From Spirulina subsalsa PCC 9445 (GTDB lineage: Bacteria > Cyanobacteriota > Cyanobacteriia > Cyanobacteriales > Spirulinaceae): a stretch of DNA of 64,000 nt. The position numbers were made by a program, and so were the translations under genes. Below the pieces are notes generated by a model that worked only from the letters and a program-made list of their open reading frames with translations, was not told the DNA's origin and did not search any database. Within the stretch, counting starts at the first letter, position 1. Each line of letters begins with the position of its first letter. Location of the stretch: assembly GCF_000314005.1 (NCBI RefSeq), contig NZ_JH980292.1, positions 1,252,964 through 1,316,963 of the forward strand, written 5' to 3'. Positions 8,558 through 17,700 of the stretch are shown here, piece by piece.

Positions 8558-8729
8558 CACTCCAGCAAAAAGCCACTACTTTAAACTCCCCCATTAAACC
8601 CCCTTTACCCCTTACCCATCAAGCTTTTTAGCCATTTCTTAATTAATCGCAAAATAGCGGCAAAATCGAGACAAACCCCCATCCCCTCAGCTAGAGTAAA
8701 ACGAATAGAGCTATCAAGGAATTAGCCTC

Positions 8730-9011
8730 ATGTACATCTCCACCAGAGCCGCCCTTGTCCGGAGTACCGTCGCCGCCGCCGCCAACGGAGCCATCACCCT
8801 CGCCCTCCTGCTCATTGCCCCCCTCGGATTAGCCGCCGTCATCACCAACACCGTCCTCATCACCCTCTCCACCCTTCTGGTTTGTATGGGCGGAGATTTG
8901 GTCGTCGCTTGGTTAAGCGGTACCGTTCCCCCCTCCCCCTTACCCCGAGGTTCCAGCGCCCCCCTCAACCCCCACCACCGGGAGGATGTTCACGACATCC
9001 GGCGTTATTAG
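8730..9011 (+). CDS. csx18: CRISPR-associated protein Csx18-like small membrane protein
   Basis: 93 residues starting MYISTRAALVRSTVAAAANG, then two hydrophobic segments (ITLALLLIAPLGLAAVITN and TVLITLSTLLVCMGG) and a proline-rich soluble tail ending HHREDVHDIRRY. AAGGA lies nine bases upstream of the ATG. The start motif, length and twin membrane segments match what I recall of Csx18, a small protein found beside cyanobacterial cas1-cas2 genes. No biochemical function is established. It is upstream of cas1 on the same strand, with a 268-bp gap. Confidence 0.72.
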   Translation: MYISTRAALVRSTVAAAANGAITLALLLIAPLGLAAVITNTVLITLSTLLVCMGGDLVVAWLSGTVPPSPLPRGSSAPLNPHHREDVHDIRRY

Positions 9012-9072
9012 GAACAATGCCGGGGTTTACCTGAACAACGACAAGTTACACAGGCATTGTGCGGCTTTGCCC

Positions 9073-9094
9073 CTTGGAATGGAGGCAGAGCCTC
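9073..9094. repeat. Hairpin repeat upstream of cas1
   Basis: Within this stretch GGAGGC and GCCTCC form a perfect 6-bp stem with a 3-base loop, with CTTGGA and TCCAAG partly extending it. Sequences of this type (gaggcagagcctcc) are scattered in cyanobacterial intergenic regions. Its function is unknown. Confidence 0.6.
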
Positions 9095-9147
9095 CAAGAT
9101 GGCGTTACTTAGCTCCAGCCAAGTAACGAGGGTGAGGGTGAACTTCA

Positions 9148-9207
9148 GAAACCGGGTTTTTAACAGAGTTTGGAGGGACTACCACCAGATAAACCCAACC
9201 CGGTTTC
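9148..9207. repeat. 11-bp inverted repeat upstream of cas1
   Basis: GAAACCGGGTT at 9148-9158 pairs perfectly with AACCCGGTTTC at 9197-9207 across a 38-base loop. It lies between csx18 and cas1 and could be a short palindromic element or a folded 5' leader. Confidence 0.6.
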
Positions 9208-9241
9208 GTCCGAGGGTTCAGCGTCAGAATCCAACCCACCA

Positions 9242-9274
9242 CTCCCCATTCCCCATTCCCTATTCCCCATTCCC
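9242..9274. repeat. Short heptanucleotide tract ending at the cas1 start
   Basis: Four to five units of CCCCATT, CCCTATT type finish five bases before the cas1 ATG. They occupy the place where a Shine-Dalgarno sequence would lie, and none is visible. Confidence 0.75.
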
Positions 9275-9279
9275 TAATC

Positions 9280-10266
9280 ATGTCCTCCCTCTACGTCTCC
9301 CAACAAGGTTGTTATATCGCCCTCCAGCAAGAACAATTGCTGGTGAAACGCCATAACGAAATCCTCACACAGGTTCAACTCCCCCACCTAGAGCAAGTCC
9401 TCATTTTCGGCAAATCCCAAGTCACCACCCAAGCCATCCGCGCTTGTTTATGGCGCAATATCCCCATTGTCTACCTCTCCCGCATGGGTTACTGTTACGG
9501 CCGCATTATCGCCATTGAGCGGGGATATCGCGCCCTCACTCGCTATCAACAAGAACTAAGCCTTGGGGAGCGTCTCGGTGTTGCCCAAAATATTGTCCTA
9601 GCCAAGTTAAACAACAGTCGCACCCTGTTAATGCGGCAAAAACGCCGTCATCCTTCCCCCTGCCTGACTTTAGCCATTGAAAGTCTCGATTATTTGCAAC
9701 AACAAGTAAAACAGGCTGACTCCCAAGACCGATTATTAGGCTTTGAAGGAGCGGGGGCGGCGAGTTATTTTGCCGCCTTGGGGGACTGTCTCCGCAATCC
9801 GGATTTTGTCTTTACCGCTCGTTCCCGTCGGCCTCCGGGTAATCCGGTGAATGCCTTGCTCAGTTTTGGTTATCAGGTCTTGTGGAATCATCTTTTAGCC
9901 CTGATTGAGGTACAGGGCCTTGACCCCTATCAGGCCTGTTTACACAGCAGCAGTGAACGTCATGCTGCCCTTGCCAGTGATTTAATTGAGGAGTTTCGCG
10001 CCCCTTTGGTGGATTCGTTGGTGTTGGAGTTGGTGAATGGTCGAGTGTTGAAGTTAGAACATTTTGACTATCGCAATGGGGGGTGTTTTTTAAATGAGCT
10101 AGGCCGGAAGAAGTATTTACAGGGGTTTGTCCAACGAATGGAGGAACAAGTTCAGATTGGAGCCGAGTCTAAGCTGCGCTGGGAGACTCTAATGGAGCAG
10201 GTCAAGGGGTTTAAAGCTTTTGTGTATAACCCCAGTGGGGGATATTCCCCTTATCTGATTCGCTGA
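9280..10266 (+). CDS. cas1: CRISPR-associated endonuclease Cas1
   Basis: 328 residues. The N-terminal beta domain (LYVSQQGCYIALQQEQLLVK) is followed by the all-helical catalytic domain with the three expected acidic/histidine metal ligands: Glu156 in LLGFEGAGAASYF, His222 in YQACLHSSSERH, and Glu237 in SDLIEEFRAPL. The C-terminus ends in GGYSPYLIR. Cas1 with Cas2 forms the integrase that inserts new spacers at the leader-repeat junction. The stop codon overlaps the cas2 start by one base, and the array lies 195 bases after cas2. The start has no visible ribosome binding site and follows a heptanucleotide tract. Confidence 0.96.
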   Translation: MSSLYVSQQGCYIALQQEQLLVKRHNEILTQVQLPHLEQVLIFGKSQVTTQAIRACLWRNIPIVYLSRMGYCYGRIIAIERGYRALTRYQQELSLGERLGVAQNIVLAKLNNSRTLLMRQKRRHPSPCLTLAIESLDYLQQQVKQADSQDRLLGFEGAGAASYFAALGDCLRNPDFVFTARSRRPPGNPVNALLSFGYQVLWNHLLALIEVQGLDPYQACLHSSSERHAALASDLIEEFRAPLVDSLVLELVNGRVLKLEHFDYRNGGCFLNELGRKKYLQGFVQRMEEQVQIGAESKLRWETLMEQVKGFKAFVYNPSGGYSPYLIR

Positions 10267-10541
10267 TGTTGTATGTCATCGCCTATGATATCCCGGTGGA
10301 TAAACGCCGTAAGAAGGTGGCGGACTTGTTGGAGGGTTACGGCCAGCGTGTTCAGTATTCTGTGTTTGAGTGTGTGTTAGATAGTCGTCGTTATGAGGAG
10401 TTACGGAATCGGTTACGTCGTCACTACTGTGAGGGAGAGGATAGCATCCGTTTTTATCCGCTCTCGCAGCACACTTTGGGACAGGTGGAGGTGTGGGGGG
10501 AACCGCCTGTTACAGGTTTGCCGAGTTCGGTCATTGTTTGA
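10266..10541 (+). CDS. cas2: CRISPR-associated protein Cas2
   Basis: 91 residues with the ferredoxin-like start MLYVIAYDIPVDKRRKKVAD, including the conserved Asp8, and QYSVFECVLD as the second core strand. It ends in a short strand (GQVEVWGEPPV) used for contact with Cas1. The ATG overlaps the cas1 stop (TGATG), showing translational coupling. It bridges Cas1 dimers in the spacer integrase. The CRISPR leader follows directly. Confidence 0.95.
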   Translation: MLYVIAYDIPVDKRRKKVADLLEGYGQRVQYSVFECVLDSRRYEELRNRLRRHYCEGEDSIRFYPLSQHTLGQVEVWGEPPVTGLPSSVIV

Positions 10542-10736
10542 GGATGGGGGGGTTTATCGAACAGTCGGGCAAAGTGCCTCAAACCCGCATTCTTTCGTCG
10601 GACTGTTCGATAGTCCACAGGGCAAGGGTTTCAGCCATTTTTTCGGAGGAAATTTCCCTAAAGTTTTGTCAATTTTTGCTAGTGTTCGCAAATGGGGTCT
10701 AGACATCAGGCAGGGCAAGGGGTTAAAATGGGGGGG
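10542..10736 (+). promoter_or_regulatory. CRISPR leader
   Basis: The 195 bases between the cas2 stop and the first repeat. This is the expected leader because the repeats are oriented with the GGAAAC end downstream and the adaptation genes are on this side. It contains a perfect inverted repeat (10555-10566 and 10601-10612). It holds no credible gene, and ends in a G-rich run directly before repeat 1. Confidence 0.7.
10555..10612. promoter_or_regulatory. 12-bp inverted repeat in the CRISPR leader
   Basis: TATCGAACAGTC at 10555-10566 and GACTGTTCGATA at 10601-10612 are perfect reverse complements separated by 34 bases. Either a protein-binding pair or a cruciform/RNA hairpin is possible; its placement in the leader suggests a role in array transcription or spacer integration. 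Confidence 0.6.
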
Positions 10737-13383
10737 GTTCCTCTTTAATGGGGGACTAAATTGAATGGAAACTTTGACTGGATGACAGAAGCCTGGGGCG
10801 AAGTGATTGCGGTTCCTCTTTAATGGGGGACTAAATTGAATGGAAACTGAGAGGTTGCGTATAAGAGTTTGGCCAGGGTGGTGAAGTTCCTCTTTAATGG
10901 GGGACTAAATTGAATGGAAACTGTTGTCACCCCCGCTGAAGTTCGAGAAGGTTCCTTTATAGTTCCTCTTTAATGGGGGACTAAATTGAATGGAAACGGA
11001 AGACGTTTGCAAGGAAGGACCGACGGCCTTGTATGGTTCCTCTTTAATGGGGGACTAAATTGAATGGAAACGAAAAAGCAAACAAAGCAGGAAAACAGGA
11101 TTTGGTTGAGTTCCTCTTTAATGGGGGACTAAATTGAATGGAAACAAAATCAATGGATTTGGCAGGATTTTAACTTAACCCTTTAGTTCCTCTTTAATGG
11201 GGGACTAAATTGAATGGAAACTACATTTTGAACTGCAAGAACCAGACGGAACACCAGTGTTCCTCTTTAATGGGGGACTAAATTGAATGGAAACATCACT
11301 GGAATTGCCTGCTGTAGCAAATCCCATACCTCGTTCCTCTTTAATGGGGGACTAAATTGAATGGAAACTTTCAAATCGTTGATGACTGTCTAGGCCCAAC
11401 TTGTTTGTTCCTCTTTAATGGGGGACTAAATTGAATGGAAACAGCCATCTAATCGCCCGCATTGATGCGGCGCAAAAAGAGGTTCCTCTTTAATGGGGGA
11501 CTAAATTGAATGGAAACTGTCTTTTTGGCCGGTGTCTTTTTGGCCGTTGTCTTTTTGTTCCTCTTTAATGGGGGACTAAATTGAATGGAAACCCATAGAA
11601 GATGTTGCTGCTATAACAAAAAAACTGGGTTCCTCTTTAATGGGGGACTAAATTGAATGGAAACTTCGTGAGTAGAGGTGGAACCTCCTTCCTCCTTCAA
11701 AGTTCCTCTTTAATGGGGGACTAAATTGAATGGAAACATCTTCCCACATATCGCACGCTTGACCACGTTTCGGGAGTTCCTCTTTAATGGGGGACTAAAT
11801 TGAATGGAAACCATCTGCTCTGGGTTAAGCAGTGTTTCCGTTTCTGTTTGTTCCTCTTTAATGGGGGACTAAATTGAATGGAAACAGCAAATTCTCCTGA
11901 CGCAAGAGTTTGTTCAGATCCGTTCCTCTTTAATGGGGGACTAAATTGAATGGAAACCAAAATCTGGCCAAAACTATCAAAAACCTCCGAAGGAGTTCCT
12001 CTTTAATGGGGGACTAAATTGAATGGAAACCGATTTCTTCCTTGTCCAAAACCGTTTCCTCGAAAGAAACGGTGTTCCTCTTTAATGGGGGACTAAATTG
12101 AATGGAAACTTCTATTCCGGTGATTGTGTAATCAGAAATCGTGATTTCGTTCCTCTTTAATGGGGGACTAAATTGAATGGAAACAGTGAGGATGTCTGCG
12201 ATCCAGTATTCGTGTTGAACAAGGTTCCTCTTTAATGGGGGACTAAATTGAATGGAAACCTTTTTTAGCGATTGCCACTTCCTCCTCTCGCTCCCAGGTT
12301 CCTCTTTAATGGGGGACTAAATTGAATGGAAACCCACCCACGGGGGACTGTCTCCCTCATCCCTGCAAGGTTCCTCTTTAATGGGGGACTAAATTGAATG
12401 GAAACGAAAAATAGGATAAGCTAAAGGTAGCCCGTCAAGGCTGAAGTTCCTCTTTAATGGGGGACTAAATTGAATGGAAACACCCGGTGGACAGTCCCCT
12501 CCTGTGGGGCGATCGCGAAAAGTTCCTCTTTAATGGGGGACTAAATTGAATGGAAACACGCATAGTTTTGATAATGTGGCTGCGAATTTCTCGTTCCTCT
12601 TTAATGGGGGACTAAATTGAATGGAAACGAATCCATTGGATTCCATATGCCTGAGAGATAGTTAAGTTCCTCTTTAATGGGGGACTAAATTGAATGGAAA
12701 CCCCAGTAGGTACCGCTACGAGAGCATAGTGCTCCTTGACCGTGTAGGTCATCTGCGTCATTTCTTCAGCAGTTGCGGCACTGCCTTCAACGGGTGCAGT
12801 GGAGCCCACGAGCTTTTTCCACATATTGCTATCGATGGTGTTTTTTTCTTCATCGTAGCTGTTAGTGATGAGCTCTAGGACTTCATGGAGCTTTAGAGGT
12901 TTTTGTTTCAGCCCTTTCTTTTGGCTGACGTCAGCGAAGAAATCAAGTAGATCAGGATTCTTCTTCCATTCCCCAAACAGGGTGTTCCTCTTTAATGGGG
13001 GACTAAATTGAATGGAAACACTGGTTCAGGAGTTGTGGAGTCTGACCAATGTTGCAGTTCCTCTTTAATGGGGGACTAAATTGAATGGAAACCTGATCTC
13101 TATCTCTAAAAAGCACTCTTTTAGGATTAAGTTCCTCTTTAATGGGGGACTAAATTGAATGGAAACAATCCAAACTATCGCTTGGATCTCGAACACCAAA
13201 GAGTTCCTCTTTAATGGGGGACTAAATTGAATGGAAACACCTCATAGCACTCTTTACGTACTTTATACGGAACTTGGTTCCTCTTTAATGGGGGACTAAA
13301 TTGAATGGAAACTTAGGGTTTTGAAAATCTATGTTCTGAAAATCCATGTTCCTCTTTAATGGGGGACTAAATTGAATGGAAAC
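10737..13383 (+). CRISPR. CRISPR array, 33 identical 36-bp repeats
   Basis: The repeat starts GTTCCTCTTTAATGGGGG and ends AATTGAATGGAAAC. I placed 33 copies from 10737-10772 to 13348-13383 and saw no variant, even at the far end. Thirty-one spacers are 35-43 nt; one interval (12702-12983) is 282 nt. The GGAAAC end, cas2 on the left and a hairpin terminator on the right all agree with transcription on the plus strand. The repeat's 3' half is A/T-rich and only weakly palindromic. Together with the absence of cas6, this resembles arrays of the cyanobacterial III-Bv class, for which RNase E processing has been reported in Synechocystis. Two spacers are internally repetitive, one carries a HIP1 octamer and one carries a perfect hairpin. 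Confidence 0.98.
12702..12983 (-). other. 282-nt interval in the CRISPR array with an open reading frame on the minus strand
   Basis: Flanked by intact repeats at 12666-12701 and 12984-13019. Read from 12983 leftwards it is exactly 94 codons without a stop, giving a protein-like sequence (for example TLFGEWKKNPDLLDFFADV, KPLKLHEVLELITNSYDEE, DSNMWKKLVGSTAPVEG). There is no start signal of its own and the frame continues through the flanking repeats. I read it as a captured internal piece of a coding gene, possibly phage or plasmid, not as an expressed gene. I do not recognise the protein. Confidence 0.7.
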
Positions 13384-13386
13384 AAA

Positions 13387-13420
13387 GGAAAAGGGGGTGA
13401 TTATTTTCACCCCCTTTTCC
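13387..13420 (+). terminator. Strong hairpin directly after the last CRISPR repeat
   Basis: GGAAAAGGGGGTGA at 13387-13400 pairs perfectly with TCACCCCCTTTTCC at 13407-13420 around a 6-base loop, three bases after repeat 33. T-rich sequence (attgaatttttgttttc) follows. It probably ends the pre-crRNA transcript. Confidence 0.8.
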
Positions 13421-13826
13421 CTATTGAATTTTTGTTTTCATAATGGCCACCAGTAGTCAAAACTATGGCAGTGGTTCAGCCATTGCTGTAGCACTCAAAC
13501 GCCTCAGTTTTGGTATTCATGAACAATACGGAATCATCACCAGATGAACCACCCTCTCCCCCCCCCCTTCCTGAAACCGTAACTCCCCCCACCCCCAAAA
13601 CATCATTCTAAGCGCAACCCAACAGCGAACAAATGACCCACACCAGAGCGACCCCTCCCAAACCCCAAAAAAGAAACTATTTAAAACAGTCCCTCTTAAT
13701 CCACCCAAACCCCTATAAAAAAAGCTATCCAGCCCCTCCAAAAAACATTCATAAATCCCGTCTTTTTTGAGACATTCCCCCCTTCCCTAGACTATAGTAG
13801 AAAAACAGCCGATACCAATTGAGAAC
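13421..13826. other. Intergenic region after the array
   Basis: No firm gene. A 34-codon frame (13443-13547) and C/A-rich low-complexity sequence on the plus strand are seen. The last 60 bases should hold the promoter of the gene at 13827. Confidence 0.5.
13443..13547 (+). CDS. Possible 34-residue peptide
   Basis: ATG at 13443 opens MATSSQNYGSGSAIAVALKR and ends GIITR. There is no Shine-Dalgarno sequence. The composition is protein-like, so it may be a real microprotein or the remnant of a lost gene, but chance is quite possible for a frame this short. Confidence 0.2.
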   Translation: MATSSQNYGSGSAIAVALKRLSFGIHEQYGIITR

Positions 13827-14288
13827 ATGGGAACTCAACAACCACTCACCAAAATTCAGGGGACACTCGGAACAAGCGTCGGATCCCTAATAGTTCCCAG
13901 ATGGGGAACCATTACCCTCGAACTCCAAGGACATCTCCTGTATAGCCAACAAGAAAGTATTTTTGCCCTAGAAAGTACAAAATCCTATACAGTCCTCAGC
14001 AAAATAGATAGCGTCGAAATCGTTTCTGGACGCATTTGGTGGTTATTATGGCTCGGCCTAATTACATCGTTCTTATTGTTGGGTATTCTTTTCATCATCG
14101 CCTTTTTCCTCATTAAACAAGAATGGTTACTCATTGTATCCGGCCGCACTACCTACGTCCTCTTTTTCCGACGCAATAACCGCCAAAATATCCAACAATT
14201 TGCCCAAAACCTACTCACCCAAATCCGCATCAATTCCGCTCCCCGCACCCAACCCAACCCCAAGAATTTATCCCCCAAAAAAGTATAA
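13827..14288 (+). CDS. Membrane protein of unknown function
   Basis: 153 residues. A soluble beta-rich N-terminal half (residues 1-70) is followed by a long hydrophobic segment (WWLLWLGLITSFLLLGILFIIAFFLI) that may span the membrane once or as a hairpin, then a strand-like stretch (EWLLIVSGRTTYVLFF) and a basic/proline-rich tail (TQPNPKNLSPKKV). The layout resembles small PH-like or YdbS-like membrane proteins, but I do not assign a family. It lies between the array terminator and cas10 with 428 bases before cas10, so it may not belong to the CRISPR operon. Confidence 0.65.
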   Translation: MGTQQPLTKIQGTLGTSVGSLIVPRWGTITLELQGHLLYSQQESIFALESTKSYTVLSKIDSVEIVSGRIWWLLWLGLITSFLLLGILFIIAFFLIKQEWLLIVSGRTTYVLFFRRNNRQNIQQFAQNLLTQIRINSAPRTQPNPKNLSPKKV

Positions 14289-14716
14289 ACCCCATCCACC
14301 CTAAAAATTATTGCCGTTTCTAAAAAAATGTAAACTCCCTTAAATATTTATGAACCATCCTGTCCCCATTCCAGCTAAATCTAAAGACAATATGGACAAA
14401 AATCTAAACCGTTTCCTTCCCCTGCTACCATGCAGAAATGACCAAAAGATCAATACAGAATAAAACGGATTAAGTAACGATTCGCCCTGTGTAGCTAGGC
14501 GTAGATAAGTGTAGGTTGGGTAAAGCACCAGCGCAACCCAACCCATAAAACCTATTCTCCTGACCCACCATTCAGGACATAGGCCGCCTTTATCACCCTA
14601 CCCCCCTGCACACAGAGCCACAAATCAACCCTTTTTGCATATTCCTAAAATTTGTGAATCGATTTCGTTAACCCATTATCTTTCATCATGTTTCTGTTAT
14701 TAAGGAGTATTGATTT
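14289..14716. other. Intergenic region before the III-B operon
   Basis: No gene seen. It contains one copy of a dispersed hairpin repeat (14511-14544) and should carry the promoter of the cas10 operon. AAGGAG at 14702-14707 is the cas10 ribosome binding site. Confidence 0.6.
14511..14544. repeat. Dispersed hairpin repeat, copy 1
   Basis: GTAGGTTGGGTAAAGC then CAGCGCAACCCAACCC. GGTTGGGT pairs with ACCCAACC. Closely related copies are at 17741, 27263 (reverse), 35831, 37806 and 37866, with a degenerate one near 55122. Confidence 0.8.
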
Positions 14717-17700
14717 ATGTCTGAAGTCTATTGGCAAGCAAAAATCTGGGGACTTCTCCACGACCCCATCTTAAAAGGCTTGCACAACAACACCGGACGG
14801 GGAGACAATAGCTTCTGGTTAGACCTTGAAGCTATGGCAGACTGGAAAGAAAATAACTGGAACCCTGAAGCAAAATCCGGCAAAATTTTTAAACACCTCA
14901 AAAACGCCGATTTCATCACCTCAGCCAGTGACCGGGGAGCCATTGCCAACCTGACCACCTCAGTAAATTATGATAAGGAAAAGGGCATTGAAATTAGCCA
15001 TCTCCTTTCCGGCGAAAAGCAATTTCTCCGACTCCCTGACACCCACCACCAAGAACTCACAAACAACCGCAAAAACTACCTCCAAAGCAAAGAACAAGAA
15101 TTACGAAATAAGATCCCCAGCGACATTAGAAACGACCCCAAACGGCTTTTCTGGTGGCTGTGGCGCTGTTTACCCGAAGAAACCTGTAAACTCTTCGATG
15201 ATGAATCTCTGCTCTTAATGCCCGCAGAAACCCGTTTTCCAGACGCTTCCATCTGGAGTCACGCCACCTTAACCTCCGCCTTAGCTGGGTCATTCATCGG
15301 CTATGATGCCACCTCCGAAATACTAGCTAAGAATTGGCCCGCCAACGCACCCCTTCCCCATGCCTACCTAACCATTTTCAGCTTTTCCCCCGTCCAAGAA
15401 TTAATCAAAGCCAGTCGAAAAATGCGCGACTTTTGGGCTGGGTCTTGGCTCCTCCATTACCTCTCCGCTAGAGTGTGCTGGATACTCGCCCAAAAATACG
15501 GCCCCGACTGCTTCCTTTACCCCAGTTTGTTTCAACAACCCCTCATCGACCACTGGATTAGAGAAGAATTCGGAGACTGGGTAAATCCCCCCTCAGAACG
15601 TCGCCTATTAACCGCCGGATTCCCCAACGTTTTGTTATTAATTCTCCCGAAAGAAAAAGTCGCCGATGCCATGCAGATGGCACAACAAACCCTAGTCGAA
15701 GAATGGCAAAAAGTCTCCCATCTCGTCTTTGAACACCTAGAACAACGTCACTGGACTGGAGAACTCCGAGAAACTGACCCCACCTGGCAGGGATGGCTAA
15801 AAGCCCAATGGCAAACCTACTGGTCGGCGGTTCCCATTGGTAGAGAAGGAGAAGAACTCAAAAGTAGTGAAATTTATCAAGAAGACAGCCCAAAAGTTGA
15901 GGCAGAAAAGTTAGAAAATGATAAGATGTGGTGCGAAATCCAAAACGCCACCTATGGACTCTCAGAGAAAGAAAAACTGTTTTTAGAAGAAGAATTAAAC
16001 TTTCTGCGCGCTACAGGCAAACTGCGGAAAGCAGAACAAGGGAGAAATCCCTGTGGTGCGAATATCGGCTCTTGGTGGGCTGCCATTTTTGACCAAACTC
16101 GCTTTAGTCTTGCGGCCATTAAAAACGCCCGCAGTTGGGACATTCCCACCGCCTTTGGACCCCGTTCCACCATTTCCGGTTTAGGCCCAGTAGTCTATCC
16201 CCAACAAGAGAAAAAACGGAATAAAAATAATCAACATAAAAATAATCAACTAACGGACTGGGTAACAGAAGGAGAAACCCCTAAGCAGTGGAAAAGAGAT
16301 GCTGGATTATTTGACGGAATTGAGGAACTAAACGCCACCGAAACCGTTAAACGATGCCTCCAGAATATTTTACCCCAACTGTTAAAGCTAGAAGGCCAAA
16401 AAATTGGGGCTTCCTACCCCGACTTAACGGCGGGAGTGGCAGGGTATCTCAAACAGGCAACACCGGAACAAATTGACCATTTTCACGGGACTTGTCAAGC
16501 ACTGAGCAACAAAATCCTCAAAGATAATCGCAGAATTTCTGATGCGGTTACTCAAGACTGGGGGATTCCTTGGATTGACGAAGAAAACCCCAAAAATATT
16601 GCTTACCATCCCCGCTTTTTAAATGCAGGTTGGCTGGTAGAAGAGTTAGCACTTTCTAAAGATGAAGAGCAAAAACTTTCTGCTGAGGAAATCCAATCCA
16701 ACCGCCGTGAATTCCAAAGGTATCGCGCTGAATTACAACAGGAAATTGATAAAAATTACCCCAACAATAACCCCGCCAACTGGTATGTTATTGTAGCCGG
16801 AGATGGGGACGGGATGAGTGAATGGCTGAAGGGTAAAAAAATGAGGTCTTATGGGGAGTATTTCCCCACCGCTTTGGATGTGCCGGATTCCGTCAAAGAA
16901 GAGTTTAAAGAATTCAAAGGACTTGACAAACGCATGGGACCTTCTACCCACAGCGCCCTGAGTCGGGCATTACTAGATTTTTCTAATCAACTGTTACCCT
17001 ATCTCACAGAACAACGCTATGCGGGGCGCTTAATTTATGGCGGGGGGGATGATGTTTTAGCCTATACTAATCTCTGGGAGTGGGATGATTGGCTGTGGGA
17101 TGTGCGACAGTGTTTTAAGGGAGGTGAAGACCCTAAAGGAGAGTTTGAGGAAAAGGGCAATTATTGGCAGATGACAGAGCCTAAAAAGGGCTTCCCCAAT
17201 CGTCCTTTATTCACAATGGGAGAAGATGCGACGATTAGTTTTGGGGTGGTGATGGCTCATCATAGTGTGCCGTTGGCTATTGCCTTAGAAAACCTCTGGG
17301 AGGCGGAAAGTGAGGCGAAAGATCATGTTTATGAACAGTCGGGGAAAGAAATTAAAAAAGACGCGGTACAGGTGCGGGTACTTTACGGCAACGGGAACAT
17401 ATTAAAGGCTACGAGTAAGTTTAAGACTTTTGACCTTTGGCGTGGTTTATTAGACCTTGGTTTAGAACCTGCTTTATTTGAGGGTGTGGCGCAGTTGTGG
17501 GAACAACATCCTATTCCGAAAGAGACGGCGATTAAACCGTGGGTGCAGGCTTTTGTCTCTCGTCGGGAAGTGTTTAAGGGGGATAAGCGCAAACGGGAGA
17601 ATTTCACAGCACAATTAGCGCAGTTTTTGCGAGAAATTTGGTTAGCTACAGACCCTAAAGATTTAGAACAGGAGGTGAAAAACTGGTTCAAGTTAGCCGC

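Noticed and set aside
8714-8968. An 84-residue minus-strand frame opposite csx18
   Set aside because: It is a shadow of csx18, rich in Arg and Ala, with no ribosome binding site.
9057-9356. A 99-residue plus-strand frame over the cas1 upstream region
   Set aside because: It reads hairpin and heptanucleotide repeats (PFPIPYSPFPN) and overlaps cas1 in another frame.
12612-12824. A 70-residue frame on the minus strand inside the CRISPR array
   Set aside because: It runs through repeats and spacers and has no ribosome binding site. The protein-like part belongs to the 282-nt interval and is better read as captured DNA.
10737-13383. Self-targeting spacers against this window
   Set aside because: I compared spacers by eye with the coding regions and saw no match. 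A systematic search of the full genome was not possible.
13421-13826. tracrRNA or a second array remnant after the CRISPR terminator
   Set aside because: No sequence complementary to the repeat was seen and no type II genes are present.
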